Assembly (NCBI RefSeq): GCF_024171695.1 | Contig: NZ_JAMTCF010000001.1 | Span: forward strand, 363,061-427,060 | DNA: 64,000 nt | Source: Actinosynnema pretiosum | GTDB taxonomy: Bacteria > Actinomycetota > Actinomycetes > Mycobacteriales > Pseudonocardiaceae | Direction: 5' to 3' | In this document: piece by piece, positions 24,163 to 32,216 of the stretch | Numbering within the stretch: position 1 is the first letter of the stretch | Layout: each line of letters begins with the position of its first letter | Made by a program: the position numbers and the translations under genes | Notes under the pieces: generated by a model | What the model saw: only the letters and a program-made list of their open reading frames with translations | Databases searched by the model: none | What the model was told of the DNA's origin: nothing

Positions 24163-25838
24163 CGGCGGACCTGGCCGGGGCGCGCGGGACCCGGTCGGCG
24201 CGGGGCGGATCGGCGCGGGACGGGTCGGCGCGGGGCGGGCCGACCTTCCTGGACGACCTGCGCCGCCGGGCCGACGAGCGCGGCGGGCACGCCGCGCTCG
24301 TCGCCCGCCGGGCCGCCGACGGCGCGAGCGACGTGCTGGACTACGCCGGGCTCGCGCGGCTGGTCGACCGGTACGCGGCGGCGCTGGGCGGGCTGGGCGT
24401 GCGGCCCGGCGACCACGTGGCCGTGCAGCTGCCGAACCGGTGGGAGGTCGTGCCGCTGACGTTCGCCTGCTTCGCGGTGGGCGCGGTGGTGGTGCCGCTG
24501 CAACCGGACACCCCGGAGGACGGGCTGCGGCACCGGCTCGCGGCCACCTCGGCGCGGGTGTGCGTGACCACGCCGGAGTGGGACGGGCGGCCGGTCGCGC
24601 CGGTCGTGGCCGGGCTGCGCGCCGAGCTGCCCGCGCTGCGGCACGTGCTCGTGGTGGGCGGGGCGGGCGGAGTCGCACCGGACCGGGCGCTGCCGGACGG
24701 GGCGGTCGACTTCCACTCCCGCTTCGGCGGCCTCGACTCGGCGCGGACCCCCGCGCCGCGCCCGAACGGCGCCGAGCCCGCCCCGCTCGCGCCCGGCGAC
24801 CCGGCGGTGGTGCTGTTCACCTCGGGCACCACCGGCGCGCCGAAGGGCGTGGCGCACAGCCAGGACTCGCTGCGCGCCGCCCTGCTCGGCTACGCGGGCG
24901 CCCTGGGCCTGGACGACCGCTGGGTCGTCGCGGTGACCTCGCCGCTGGTGCACTACTCCGGCTTCGCCCAGGGCTTCCTGGCCGCCGCGCTGGTCGGCGG
25001 CACGGTCCTCGTGCAGGACGTCAAGGACCCCGACGCGCTGCTCGACCAGGTCCACGAGCACCGGGCCACCATGCTCTACGGCCCGCCCACCACCGCCGCC
25101 GCGATCGTCGCGGCGCAGCGGGCCAGGCCGCGCGACGTCTCCAGCGTCGAGCGGTTCGTCATCGGCACGGCGGCGGTGCCCCGGTCGCTGGTCGAGGACG
25201 TCCGCGACGTGCTGGGCGCGCGGGCGCACTCGCTGTGGGGCCTGTCGGAGTTCGGGCCGATCACGCTGACCCGCCCCGACGACCCGTGGGACGCGCCCGC
25301 CACCAGCCACGGCCGGGTGGTGGACGGCATGGCCGTGCGCATCGACCCGACCGGGCTGCCCGGCGACGGGTCGATCGGGCGGCTGTGGACGCGCGGCGCG
25401 TCGAGCGCGCTGGGCTACCACGGGCGGCAGGACGTGTTCGACGCGCAGCTCGACGACGACGGCTGGTTCGACACCGGCGACCTCGCGCAGGCCGACGGGC
25501 GCGGCGGGATCAGGATCGTGTGCCGCGCCGAGGACGCCGTGGTCAAGCGGGGCCGCGTGGTGCCCGCCGTGACCGTGGAGGCGGTGCTGCGCGCCCACCC
25601 CGACGTCGAGGACGCCGTCGTGGTCGGGATCGGCTCCAGCGGCGCGGAGGAGGTCCTGCTGGCCGTCGTCGTGGCGGCGGCGGGCCGGACGTCGACCGCC
25701 GGGGCGCTGCGCGGGCACGTCGCGGCCGAGGGGCTGGCCGAGGAGTTCGTCCCGGAGCGCGTGGAGTTCGTGGACGCGCTGCCCAGGACGTTGACCGGGA
25801 AGGTGCGCAAGGCCGAGCTGCGCGCGCTCTTCCGCTGA
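24159..25838 (+). CDS. AMP-dependent acyl/aryl ligase (ANL superfamily)
   Basis: A 559-residue adenylating enzyme that activates a carboxylic acid with ATP, then passes it to CoA or another acceptor. Core motifs: LFTSGTTGAPKG (A3), YGPPTTAAAI (A4 region), SLWGLSEFGPI (A5), GWFDTGDLAQ (A7) and the catalytic lysine in TLTGKVRKAEL (A10). The first 30 residues are a low-complexity repeat from three 15-bp DNA units at 24195-24239 (GSARG/GSARD), so the start could lie later. GTG 24159 is preferred for its overlap with the dehydrogenase stop. It could activate the released product for the acyl-CoA-dehydrogenase-like enzymes at 28-31 kb. Confidence 0.92.
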   Translation: MTADLAGARGTRSARGGSARDGSARGGPTFLDDLRRRADERGGHAALVARRAADGASDVLDYAGLARLVDRYAAALGGLGVRPGDHVAVQLPNRWEVVPLTFACFAVGAVVVPLQPDTPEDGLRHRLAATSARVCVTTPEWDGRPVAPVVAGLRAELPALRHVLVVGGAGGVAPDRALPDGAVDFHSRFGGLDSARTPAPRPNGAEPAPLAPGDPAVVLFTSGTTGAPKGVAHSQDSLRAALLGYAGALGLDDRWVVAVTSPLVHYSGFAQGFLAAALVGGTVLVQDVKDPDALLDQVHEHRATMLYGPPTTAAAIVAAQRARPRDVSSVERFVIGTAAVPRSLVEDVRDVLGARAHSLWGLSEFGPITLTRPDDPWDAPATSHGRVVDGMAVRIDPTGLPGDGSIGRLWTRGASSALGYHGRQDVFDAQLDDDGWFDTGDLAQADGRGGIRIVCRAEDAVVKRGRVVPAVTVEAVLRAHPDVEDAVVVGIGSSGAEEVLLAVVVAAAGRTSTAGALRGHVAAEGLAEEFVPERVEFVDALPRTLTGKVRKAELRALFR

Positions 25839-25856
25839 CACCGGGAGGTTCCGCTC

Positions 25857-27098
25857 GTGCTCGACACCGTCATCCCGTCCGCGACGCTGGCCGCCGACGC
25901 GGTGCTCGCCGCCCGGCGGGCCGCGCGCCTGCCGGTCACCGCGCTGGCCAGCGGCGAGATCGGCCTGCCCGTGCACCCGCTGCTGATCGGGGCGCTGGTG
26001 GGCGCGGCGCACCACAACGGTTACGGGCCGGTGGCGGGGAGCGCGGGCCTGCGGGCCGCCGCCGCGGGCCACTGGTCGCGGCGCGGCCTGCCCACCGACC
26101 CCGACCTGGTCGTGGTGGGGCCGGGGAGCAAGCCGCTGCTGTACGCGCTGCTGCTGGCGATCGGCGGCGACGTGGTGATCCCGGCGCCCGGTTGGGTCAG
26201 CTACGCCGCGCACGCCGGGCTGGCGGGCGCCAGGGCCGTCCCGGTGCCGACCAGGCCGGGCGAGGGCGGGGTGCCCGACCCGGAGCTGCTGCGCGCGGCG
26301 GTGCGGGCGGCGCGCTCGCGGGGCCGGACCGTGCGGTCGGTGGTGGTGACGGTCCCGGACAACCCGACCGGGACCGTCGCGAGCGCCGCGACCGTGGAGG
26401 AGCTGGCCGTGCTGGCCCGCGAGCTGGACCTGGTCGTGGTGTCCGACGAGATCTACCGCGACCTGGCGTTCGACGGCGCGCCGGTCTCCCCCGCCGAGCA
26501 CGCGCCGGAGCGCACCGTCGTGACCACCGGTCTCACCAAGAGCCACGCGCTGGGCGGGTGGCGGGTGGGGGTGGCCCGGCTGCCGGACGCCGGGCTGCGC
26601 GAGCGGCTGCTGGCGGTGGCCGGGCACGTGTGGTCGAGCACGAACGCGCCCGCCCAGGCGGCGGCCCAGGTGGCGTTCGACGAGCCGCCCGAGCTGGTGG
26701 CGCGGGTCGCGGCGGCGCGCGGGCTGCACGCGGCGGTGGCGGGCGCGCTGCGCGGGGTGCTGGTGCGGGCGGGCGCGGAGGTGGCCCCGGTGCGGGCGAC
26801 CTGCTACCTGTACCCGGACCTGGCGCCGCTGCGGGAAGCCTTGTCCGCCAACGGTTTGCGCACCGACTCGGAGGTCGTGGCGCGGCTGCTGGAGCGGCAC
26901 GGCGTCGGCGTGCTGCCCGGCTCCGCGTTCGGCGAGGCGCCGGAGCGGCTGCGGTTGCGGCTGTCCACCAGCCACCTCTACGGCGACGACGACGCCCGTC
27001 GGCTCGCCGCGCTGGACTCCGGGGACCCGGCAGCGCTGCCGTGGGTCTCGTCCGCGCTGGACCGGGTCGCCGAGGCGTTCGCCGACCTGGTCCGCTGA
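25857..27098 (+). CDS. Class I/II PLP-dependent aminotransferase
   Basis: A 413-residue fold-type I aminotransferase. Seen: VPDNPTGTVASAAT (substrate Asn/Pro loop), VVVSDEIYRDLAF (PLP-ring Asp and Tyr) and the Schiff-base lysine in TTGLTKSHALGGWRVGV. An Arg near the C-terminus (RLRLRLSTSHLY) would bind the substrate carboxylate. GGGAGGTT lies ahead of the GTG start, 18 bases after the ligase stop. It could aminate the carrier-bound aldehyde (LysJ/ArgD-like role) although it is closer in style to aspartate/alanine-type enzymes than to class III LysJ. Confidence 0.9.
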   Translation: MLDTVIPSATLAADAVLAARRAARLPVTALASGEIGLPVHPLLIGALVGAAHHNGYGPVAGSAGLRAAAAGHWSRRGLPTDPDLVVVGPGSKPLLYALLLAIGGDVVIPAPGWVSYAAHAGLAGARAVPVPTRPGEGGVPDPELLRAAVRAARSRGRTVRSVVVTVPDNPTGTVASAATVEELAVLARELDLVVVSDEIYRDLAFDGAPVSPAEHAPERTVVTTGLTKSHALGGWRVGVARLPDAGLRERLLAVAGHVWSSTNAPAQAAAQVAFDEPPELVARVAAARGLHAAVAGALRGVLVRAGAEVAPVRATCYLYPDLAPLREALSANGLRTDSEVVARLLERHGVGVLPGSAFGEAPERLRLRLSTSHLYGDDDARRLAALDSGDPAALPWVSSALDRVAEAFADLVR

Positions 27099-27147
27099 TC
27101 GTCCCCGGCGATCGTCCCTGTTTCCCTTCGGCCGCCGAGGAGGCGCC

Positions 27148-28020
27148 ATGTCTGTCCTGTTCGAGGTAGAGCACCGGGGCGAGCACCTGGTGGGGTTCGG
27201 CCTGCCCGCCGAGGGCGAGCCGCTGCGACTGCGGCGGATCGGCCTGGCGGAGCTGCACGACGCCGTCACGTCGGGCCGGGGGCTCGGTGAGCACCTGGCC
27301 GAGGGCGCCGAGGAGGTGGTGGCGCCCGCGAACGAGGTGCGCTTCCTGCCGCCGCTGCTGCCATCGCACACCGGCAACTCGCTGATCAGCGGCTTCATGA
27401 GCACGCACCGCTCGAAGTACGACCGGGCGCCCGAGCCGGACGAGCCGTTCAGCGCGCCCCGGTGGCTGATCAAGGGCATGGGGTCGTGGCTGCGGGTGTC
27501 CGGCGACCCGCTGGTGGTGCCCGCGTCGACCACGACGCTGCTGGAGGAGCCGGAGATCGCGGTGGTCTTCGTCAACGACGAGCACGGCGTGCCGCACTAC
27601 GCGGGCCACTCGTTCGGCAACGACCTCAACGACATCGGCCTGCACCTGCGGAACCCGTGGGGGTGGACGCCGTACTCGAAGCTGTGCGACACGTCCATCT
27701 CGCCGTTCCTGTTCCCGACCGACCCGCCGGAGACCGCGACCGGCACCACCACGATCACCAGGGACGGCGAGGTGTTCTGGCGGGGGCCGTTCTCCTGCGG
27801 CGGCGACTCGCTGTTCCAGCGCATCCCCGACATGCTGGACAACCTGCTCTCCTACCCGGCGCTGCGCCGCCCGCACCTGGTGAACTACGTGCTGCTGGGC
27901 GCGGACAAGGCGAGCTTCCACGAGGGCAGCTTCATCGCCGACGGCGACACGCTGACCCTGGACTTCACCAGCCACGGCGTGACCCTGTCGAACCCGGTGC
28001 GGTACGCCGAGAAGGTCTGA
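27148..28020 (+). CDS. Fumarylacetoacetate-hydrolase (FAH) superfamily protein
   Basis: A 290-residue protein of the FAH fold. The metal-binding acidic pair is visible in LLEEPEIAVVFVNDEHG, and HSFGNDLNDIGLHLRNP and PYSKLCDTSISPF match the AraD1-like branch. Family members hydrolyse C-C bonds, decarboxylate or dehydrate 2-oxo acids. The last gene of the rightward operon, 49 bases after the aminotransferase, with GAGGAGGCGCC before its ATG and a strong terminator after. Its reaction here is unknown; a tailoring dehydration or retro-Claisen step on a 2-oxo acid is possible. Confidence 0.85.
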   Translation: MSVLFEVEHRGEHLVGFGLPAEGEPLRLRRIGLAELHDAVTSGRGLGEHLAEGAEEVVAPANEVRFLPPLLPSHTGNSLISGFMSTHRSKYDRAPEPDEPFSAPRWLIKGMGSWLRVSGDPLVVPASTTTLLEEPEIAVVFVNDEHGVPHYAGHSFGNDLNDIGLHLRNPWGWTPYSKLCDTSISPFLFPTDPPETATGTTTITRDGEVFWRGPFSCGGDSLFQRIPDMLDNLLSYPALRRPHLVNYVLLGADKASFHEGSFIADGDTLTLDFTSHGVTLSNPVRYAEKV

Positions 28021-28040
28021 CCCCACAACGGGAAACCCCA

Positions 28041-28080
28041 CCGGGACGGCCCCGCGCTCCAGTGCGCGGGGCCGTCCCGG
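28041..28080. terminator. Bidirectional hairpin terminator
   Basis: A 17-bp perfect stem CCGGGACGGCCCCGCGC / GCGCGGGGCCGTCCCGG with a 6-base loop, between the FAH gene and the convergent acyl-CoA-dehydrogenase-like gene. Confidence 0.92.
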
Positions 28081-28085
28081 CGCGC

Positions 28086-29264
28086 TCACGCCGGGGCGCC
28101 GTCGAGCGGCACGGGGTCGAGCTTGAGGTGACCGACCCAGTCGAAGTCCGCGTGCGCGGCGGGGCCGAGGCCGAGGTTCTCGGCCATCTGCTCGCGCAGC
28201 CGGTTGGTGGCGAAGCCGCCGATGACGTTCATCTGCGCGTCCCGGTACATCCGCTCCACCGGGTGCCCCGCCGTGACGCCGAACGCGCCGTGGATCTGGA
28301 CCGCGCGCGTCACCACGTCCACCGCCATCTCGGTCGCGTAGGCCTTGAGCGCGCCGATCAGGTGCTTGGCCGACCGCCCCTGCGCGCGCTCGGTCATGGC
28401 CCGCACGGCGAGCAGCCTCGCGGCCTGGACGTCCGCGAGCGAGTCGGCCAGCTGCGCGTGCACGCCCTCCATGTGCGCGAGCGGGCGGCCGAAGGACTCG
28501 CGGGACAGCGCGTGCTCGGCGCTGGCGCGCACGGCGGTCTCGGCGATCGCCACCGAGGAGATGCCGATGAGCAGCCAGCCCCAGGCCATGCCCTCGGACA
28601 GCATGTCGAACGGCACCGGCACGACGTTCTCCGCCGACACCCTGGCGTCGTCGAACTTCAGCACGCCCCAGGGCATCCCGCGCAACCCCATGTGCGGCAA
28701 CGAGTCCCGCTCCACGCCGGGCTGGTGCAGGTCCACGAACGCCAGGCACCAGCCGTCCCCGACCCGGCCGTCCGCGTCCGCCCTGCGGGCGAGCACGACG
28801 GCGAGGTCGGCGTTGGGGGCGTTGGTGATGCGGGCCTTCTCCCCGCGCAGCGCGAAGCCGTCGCCGTCGGGGCGCACGGTGGTGCGGTAGGTGCCCGCGT
28901 CGCTGCCGGACGCGCGCTCCACCACGCCGAAGGCGACCACCTTCTCGCCGCTGACGATGGGCCGCAGCAGGCGCTCGTGCGTCGCGACGTCCCCGTAGGT
29001 GGAGATGAGCTTGGCGCACAACAACCCGGAGACCGTCGTGGACCAGAACGTGCTGGGGCACGCGGCGGCCAGCTGCTCCATCGCGGCGGCCTGCGTCGGC
29101 CCGTCCGCGTTCGCGCCCCCGATCTCCTCGGGGTGGAACAGCCTCAGGTACCCGCTGGAGGCCAGCTCCGCCCAGCTCTCCTCGGGGATGACGCCGGTGG
29201 CGTCCACCTCGGCCGCGCGCGCCGCGATGGCGCTGAAGTCGAACCCGCCCGCGCTCTTGCTCAC
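28086..29264 (-). CDS. Acyl-CoA-dehydrogenase-like flavoprotein lacking the usual catalytic Glu
   Basis: A 392-residue ACAD-fold protein. N-terminal helical domain, FAD/substrate middle domain (VVAFGVVERASGSDAG; GEKARITNAPNADLAVV) and C-terminal helices with SFGRPLAHMEGVHAQLAD and VQIHGAFGVTAGHPVERMYRDAQ. At the position of the classical base ('E-Y-P-V-E') it reads G-H-P-V-E, so that Glu is missing. The partner at 29612 seems to keep it, suggesting a heteromer. Start is uncertain: GTG 29264 gives a normal length, but GTG 29594 has GGGGGAG seven bases upstream and would add a repeat-rich N-terminus of about 110 residues. Confidence 0.85.
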   Translation of the reverse strand: MSKSAGGFDFSAIAARAAEVDATGVIPEESWAELASSGYLRLFHPEEIGGANADGPTQAAAMEQLAAACPSTFWSTTVSGLLCAKLISTYGDVATHERLLRPIVSGEKVVAFGVVERASGSDAGTYRTTVRPDGDGFALRGEKARITNAPNADLAVVLARRADADGRVGDGWCLAFVDLHQPGVERDSLPHMGLRGMPWGVLKFDDARVSAENVVPVPFDMLSEGMAWGWLLIGISSVAIAETAVRASAEHALSRESFGRPLAHMEGVHAQLADSLADVQAARLLAVRAMTERAQGRSAKHLIGALKAYATEMAVDVVTRAVQIHGAFGVTAGHPVERMYRDAQMNVIGGFATNRLREQMAENLGLGPAAHADFDWVGHLKLDPVPLDGAPA

Positions 29265-29340
29265 CACTGCCCCTCTCGTCGATCCCGCTCCGCCTGATCC
29301 GTCCGATGCCGGACTGTCCGGACCCGGACTGTCCGGGGCC

Positions 29341-29535
29341 GGTCTATCCGGTGCCGGTCTATCCGGTGCCGACCCGCCCCGCGCCGACCCGCCCAGCACC
29401 GGTCCGCCCAGCCCCGGTCCGCCCGGTGCCGATCCACCCCGCACCGCCCCATCCAGCGCCACCGCGCCCGACACAGCCCCGTCCAGCGCCACCGCGCCCG
29501 ACACAGCCCCGTCCAGCGCCACCGCGCCCGACGCC
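29341..29535. repeat. 15-bp minisatellite between the two dehydrogenase genes
   Basis: Consecutive 15-base units (for example GGTCTATCCGGTGCC at 29341 and 29356; two 30-base doublets at 29461 and 29491) run for about 13 copies. Being a multiple of three, they keep the minus-strand frame of the downstream gene open and would encode five-residue repeats such as APDRP and DGAVS. The 347-base gap 29265-29611 holds nothing else. Confidence 0.85.
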
Positions 29536-29611
29536 GCCGCGCCCAGCACCGCCCCGTCCCGCCCGACCTCGCCAGAACCGCTGCGCTCCAGCACTTCCCG
29601 CTCCCCCGCGC

Positions 29612-30745
29612 TCAGCCGAGCCCGAGCACGGACGCGGCGATGACCGGTCGCAGCACCTCGACGCCGCCGGTGTCGGCCAGGAACAGGGCGTCCCGGTGCG
29701 CGCGCTCCGCGGTGCGCTCCCGCGCCGTCCCGGTCGCGCCGCACAGCTCGGCCGCGCGGTCGACGGTGAAGCGCGCCGCCGCCGAGGTGAAGTGCCGGGC
29801 GGTGGCGGCGTGCAGGTGCGAGGGCTCGCCGTCGTCGAACGCCCGCGCGGCCCGCTCGACCAGGCCCCAGGCCAGCTCGCAGCGCGCGGCCATGTCCGCG
29901 AGCGACAGCCGGGCCGACTGCACGTGCGAGACGGGCCTGCCGAACAGGGTCCTGGCGCCCATGCGCGCGGGCGCGTCGGCGGTGAGCGCCCGCATGACCC
30001 CCACCCACAGCGCGCTGGTGAACGTCCAGTCCAGGCTCGCCAGCAGCGGCTCGACCCCGGTCCCGGCGCGGCCGACCCCGCCGAGCACCGCGTCCGCGCC
30101 GACCGGGACGCCGTCGAGCACGACCCCGCCCCAGCCGCCGGTGGGCACGGCCAGCGGCGCGGCGGCGTCGACCGACAGCCCGGTGGCGCCGCGCTCCAGC
30201 AGGAACGCGGTGCGCGTGCCGTCGCCGTGCCCGGCCACCACGACCAGGTGGTCGGCGGACGCGGCCTGCGGCACCAGGTCCAGCGCCCCGGTGAGCACCC
30301 AGCCCGGACCGGTGGCGGTGGCGCGCACCCCCGGTTCGGCGGCCCAGCCCCTGGTCTGGCGCAGCGACACCGCGCCGATCCGGCTGCCCGAGGCCAGGTC
30401 GGGCAGCAGCCGGGCGCGCTGCTCCGGGGTGCCGAACGCGCGCACCGGCGCGGTCGCGAGCACCGCGTGGCCCAGCGCGGCGAGGCCGAAGCCCACGTCC
30501 CGGCCGCCCTCGCCGAGCGCCGCGAGCGCCTCGGCCACCTCGGTCGCGCCGCGCCCGCCGCCGCCCAGCGACGCGGGCACCAGCGCGCCGGTCAGCCCGG
30601 TGCCCGCCAGCGCGGCGAACAGACCGGGTTCCCAGCGGCGCGCCGCGTCGCGGGCCTCCGCCGTTGGCCGCACCCGCTCGTGCGCGAACCGGCGCACGGC
30701 GTCGGTCACCGGCGGTGCGGCTTCGCGCACCTGCTCGATCGTCAT
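29612..30745 (-). CDS. Acyl-CoA-dehydrogenase-like flavoprotein, divergent subunit
   Basis: A 377-residue ACAD-related protein. The N-terminal helical domain contains GLTGALVPASLGGGG, the middle domain is weakly conserved (GAVSLRQTRGWAAEP), and the C-terminal region includes LCGATGTARERTAERAHRDA. There the Glu of ARERTAER aligns with the catalytic Glu of the family, while surrounding motifs are degenerate. Pairs like this form alpha2beta2 FadE-type enzymes in mycobacteria, in which only one subunit supplies the base. ATG 30745 follows GGAGGAGGAG. First gene of the leftward pair, divergent from the LysR gene. Confidence 0.82.
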   Translation of the reverse strand: MTIEQVREAAPPVTDAVRRFAHERVRPTAEARDAARRWEPGLFAALAGTGLTGALVPASLGGGGRGATEVAEALAALGEGGRDVGFGLAALGHAVLATAPVRAFGTPEQRARLLPDLASGSRIGAVSLRQTRGWAAEPGVRATATGPGWVLTGALDLVPQAASADHLVVVAGHGDGTRTAFLLERGATGLSVDAAAPLAVPTGGWGGVVLDGVPVGADAVLGGVGRAGTGVEPLLASLDWTFTSALWVGVMRALTADAPARMGARTLFGRPVSHVQSARLSLADMAARCELAWGLVERAARAFDDGEPSHLHAATARHFTSAAARFTVDRAAELCGATGTARERTAERAHRDALFLADTGGVEVLRPVIAASVLGLG

Positions 30746-30932
30746 GGCACTCCTCCTCCGCTCCCGACAGGCGCTCTCGCTTGACGGGAATCTTGCGGTC
30801 CCACATTCCTCTGACATTTCCCTACCTCGCACAACCGAAGTCAGAAAACCACTCGCGATACCACCCCACAATGGTCAACCCACTATCATCGGTGATCGTT
30901 CGGGCAATCATTCCTCGACCGATCGGGGGACC
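30746..30932. promoter_or_regulatory. Divergent promoter region (ACAD pair / LysR)
   Basis: A 187-base, unusually AT-rich gap. Partial dyads ATCATCGGTGAT (about 30886-30897) and GATCG..CAATC (about 30894-30909) lie near the LysR gene, as expected for a LysR-family binding region. No precise box is claimed. Confidence 0.5.
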
Positions 30933-31814
30933 ATGGACCTGCGCCAGCTGAGCTGTTTCGTCGCGGTCGCCGAAGCGGGCAACTTCCGCAGGGGCGCGGC
31001 GCGCGCCCGCGTTCCGCAGCCGACCGCGACGCAGCTCATCCAGCGGTTGGAGCGGGAGGTCGGGCACCCCCTGTTCGACCGCGCGACCCGCCCGGTCGCG
31101 CTCACCGCCGCAGGTGGGAGGCTCCTGCCCGAGGCGAGGCGGGTGCTGGCGAGCGCGCGCGAGGCGCTGCGCGTCGCGCGCGGTGAGTGCGGCGGGAGCC
31201 CGCTGCCGGTGCGGGTGGGAACGGCGGAGGAAATGGGTCCGCGATTGACCGACCTGCTGCTGCGAGTGCGCGATTCCCACCCAGGTCTGCGGGTTGAGCT
31301 GCACGCGGAAAAAGCCGACGACCGGCTCAGGATGGTGCGCGACGGCGAACTCGACGCGGCTTTCGTGCGCGTCCGCGAGGAATATCCGGGATTGCACCTG
31401 GAACGGGTGTGGTCGGACGAGCTGGTGGTCGCGCTGTCGACCGCGAACCCGCTGACCGCCGACCCCGCGCTGGGCCTGGCGCGGCTGCGCGACCTGCCGC
31501 TGCGACTGCCCCGCGACGTGGACCCGCTGCTGCGCAGGGCGGTGGTGGGCGCGTGCGAGGCGGCCGGGTTCTCCCCGGTGCCGGGACGCCCGTTCACCAC
31601 CGGCCAGGACGGGCTCGCGGAGCTGGGCCTGGACGCGGGCGCGTGGACGGTGGCGCACCCGGCGGCGGCGCGGCGGGCCGAGGGGGCGCTGGTGACGCAC
31701 CGGTCGCTGACGCCCGCGCTGGTGGTGCCGGTGTCCCTGGCGACCAGGGGTGAGGCCGGTGACGCGCGGGCGCTGACCCTGCTCGCGGCCTGCCGGGACG
31801 TCACCCCGGTGTGA
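30933..31814 (+). CDS. LysR-type transcriptional regulator
   Basis: A 293-residue regulator with the typical N-terminal winged helix (MDLRQLSCFVAVAEAGNFRR; PQPTATQLIQRLEREVG) and a periplasmic-binding-like effector domain. Divergent from the ACAD pair by 187 bases, the classic layout for regulation of the opposite genes and itself. The effector is probably a pathway intermediate. No phage or plasmid features nearby. Confidence 0.93.
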   Translation: MDLRQLSCFVAVAEAGNFRRGAARARVPQPTATQLIQRLEREVGHPLFDRATRPVALTAAGGRLLPEARRVLASAREALRVARGECGGSPLPVRVGTAEEMGPRLTDLLLRVRDSHPGLRVELHAEKADDRLRMVRDGELDAAFVRVREEYPGLHLERVWSDELVVALSTANPLTADPALGLARLRDLPLRLPRDVDPLLRRAVVGACEAAGFSPVPGRPFTTGQDGLAELGLDAGAWTVAHPAAARRAEGALVTHRSLTPALVVPVSLATRGEAGDARALTLLAACRDVTPV

Positions 31815-32180
31815 CCGGCGAGGCGGCACGGCGGGCAGCGGGTCGGGGCGGCGGGCAGCAGTCGGAGCGGGTGGCTGGCCGAAGGCGGGCGATCGGTGCG
31901 GGCGGCAGGCGGCGGGCCGAGCGGTCGGGCGACGAGCGGCAGGTCAAGCGGTCAGTCGGGCTCAACCCCGGTTCGGCATCCCGGTCGACCCGTTCGGCAC
32001 CCCGGTCGGTCACCCCGGCCCGCAGTCAGGTCACCACCGGTCGCACCGCCGGGCAGTCCCGCCCGACAGCCTCGCCAGAAAACCTCCCGCCAGGCAATAC
32101 CCGCCAGGCAGTCCCCGCCGGGCGACCTCCGCCCGCCAGCCCCCACCAGGCAATCCCCGCCCGACAGCCCTCACCCGACA
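31815..32180. other. Non-coding gap
   Basis: No supported gene. The stretch 32030-32180 contains degenerate copies of CCCGCCCGACAGCC / CGCCAGGCAATCCCCG, another sign of local repeat growth. Confidence 0.5.
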
Positions 32181-32212
32181 GCCCCGCCCGCCGCCTGCGC
32201 GGCGGGCGGGGC
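32181..32212 (-). terminator. Hairpin terminator
   Basis: A 14-bp perfect stem GCCCCGCCCGCCGC / GCGGCGGGCGGGGC with a CTGC loop, just past the stop of the leftward regulator gene at 32217. Confidence 0.8.
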
Positions 32213-32216
32213 GCGC

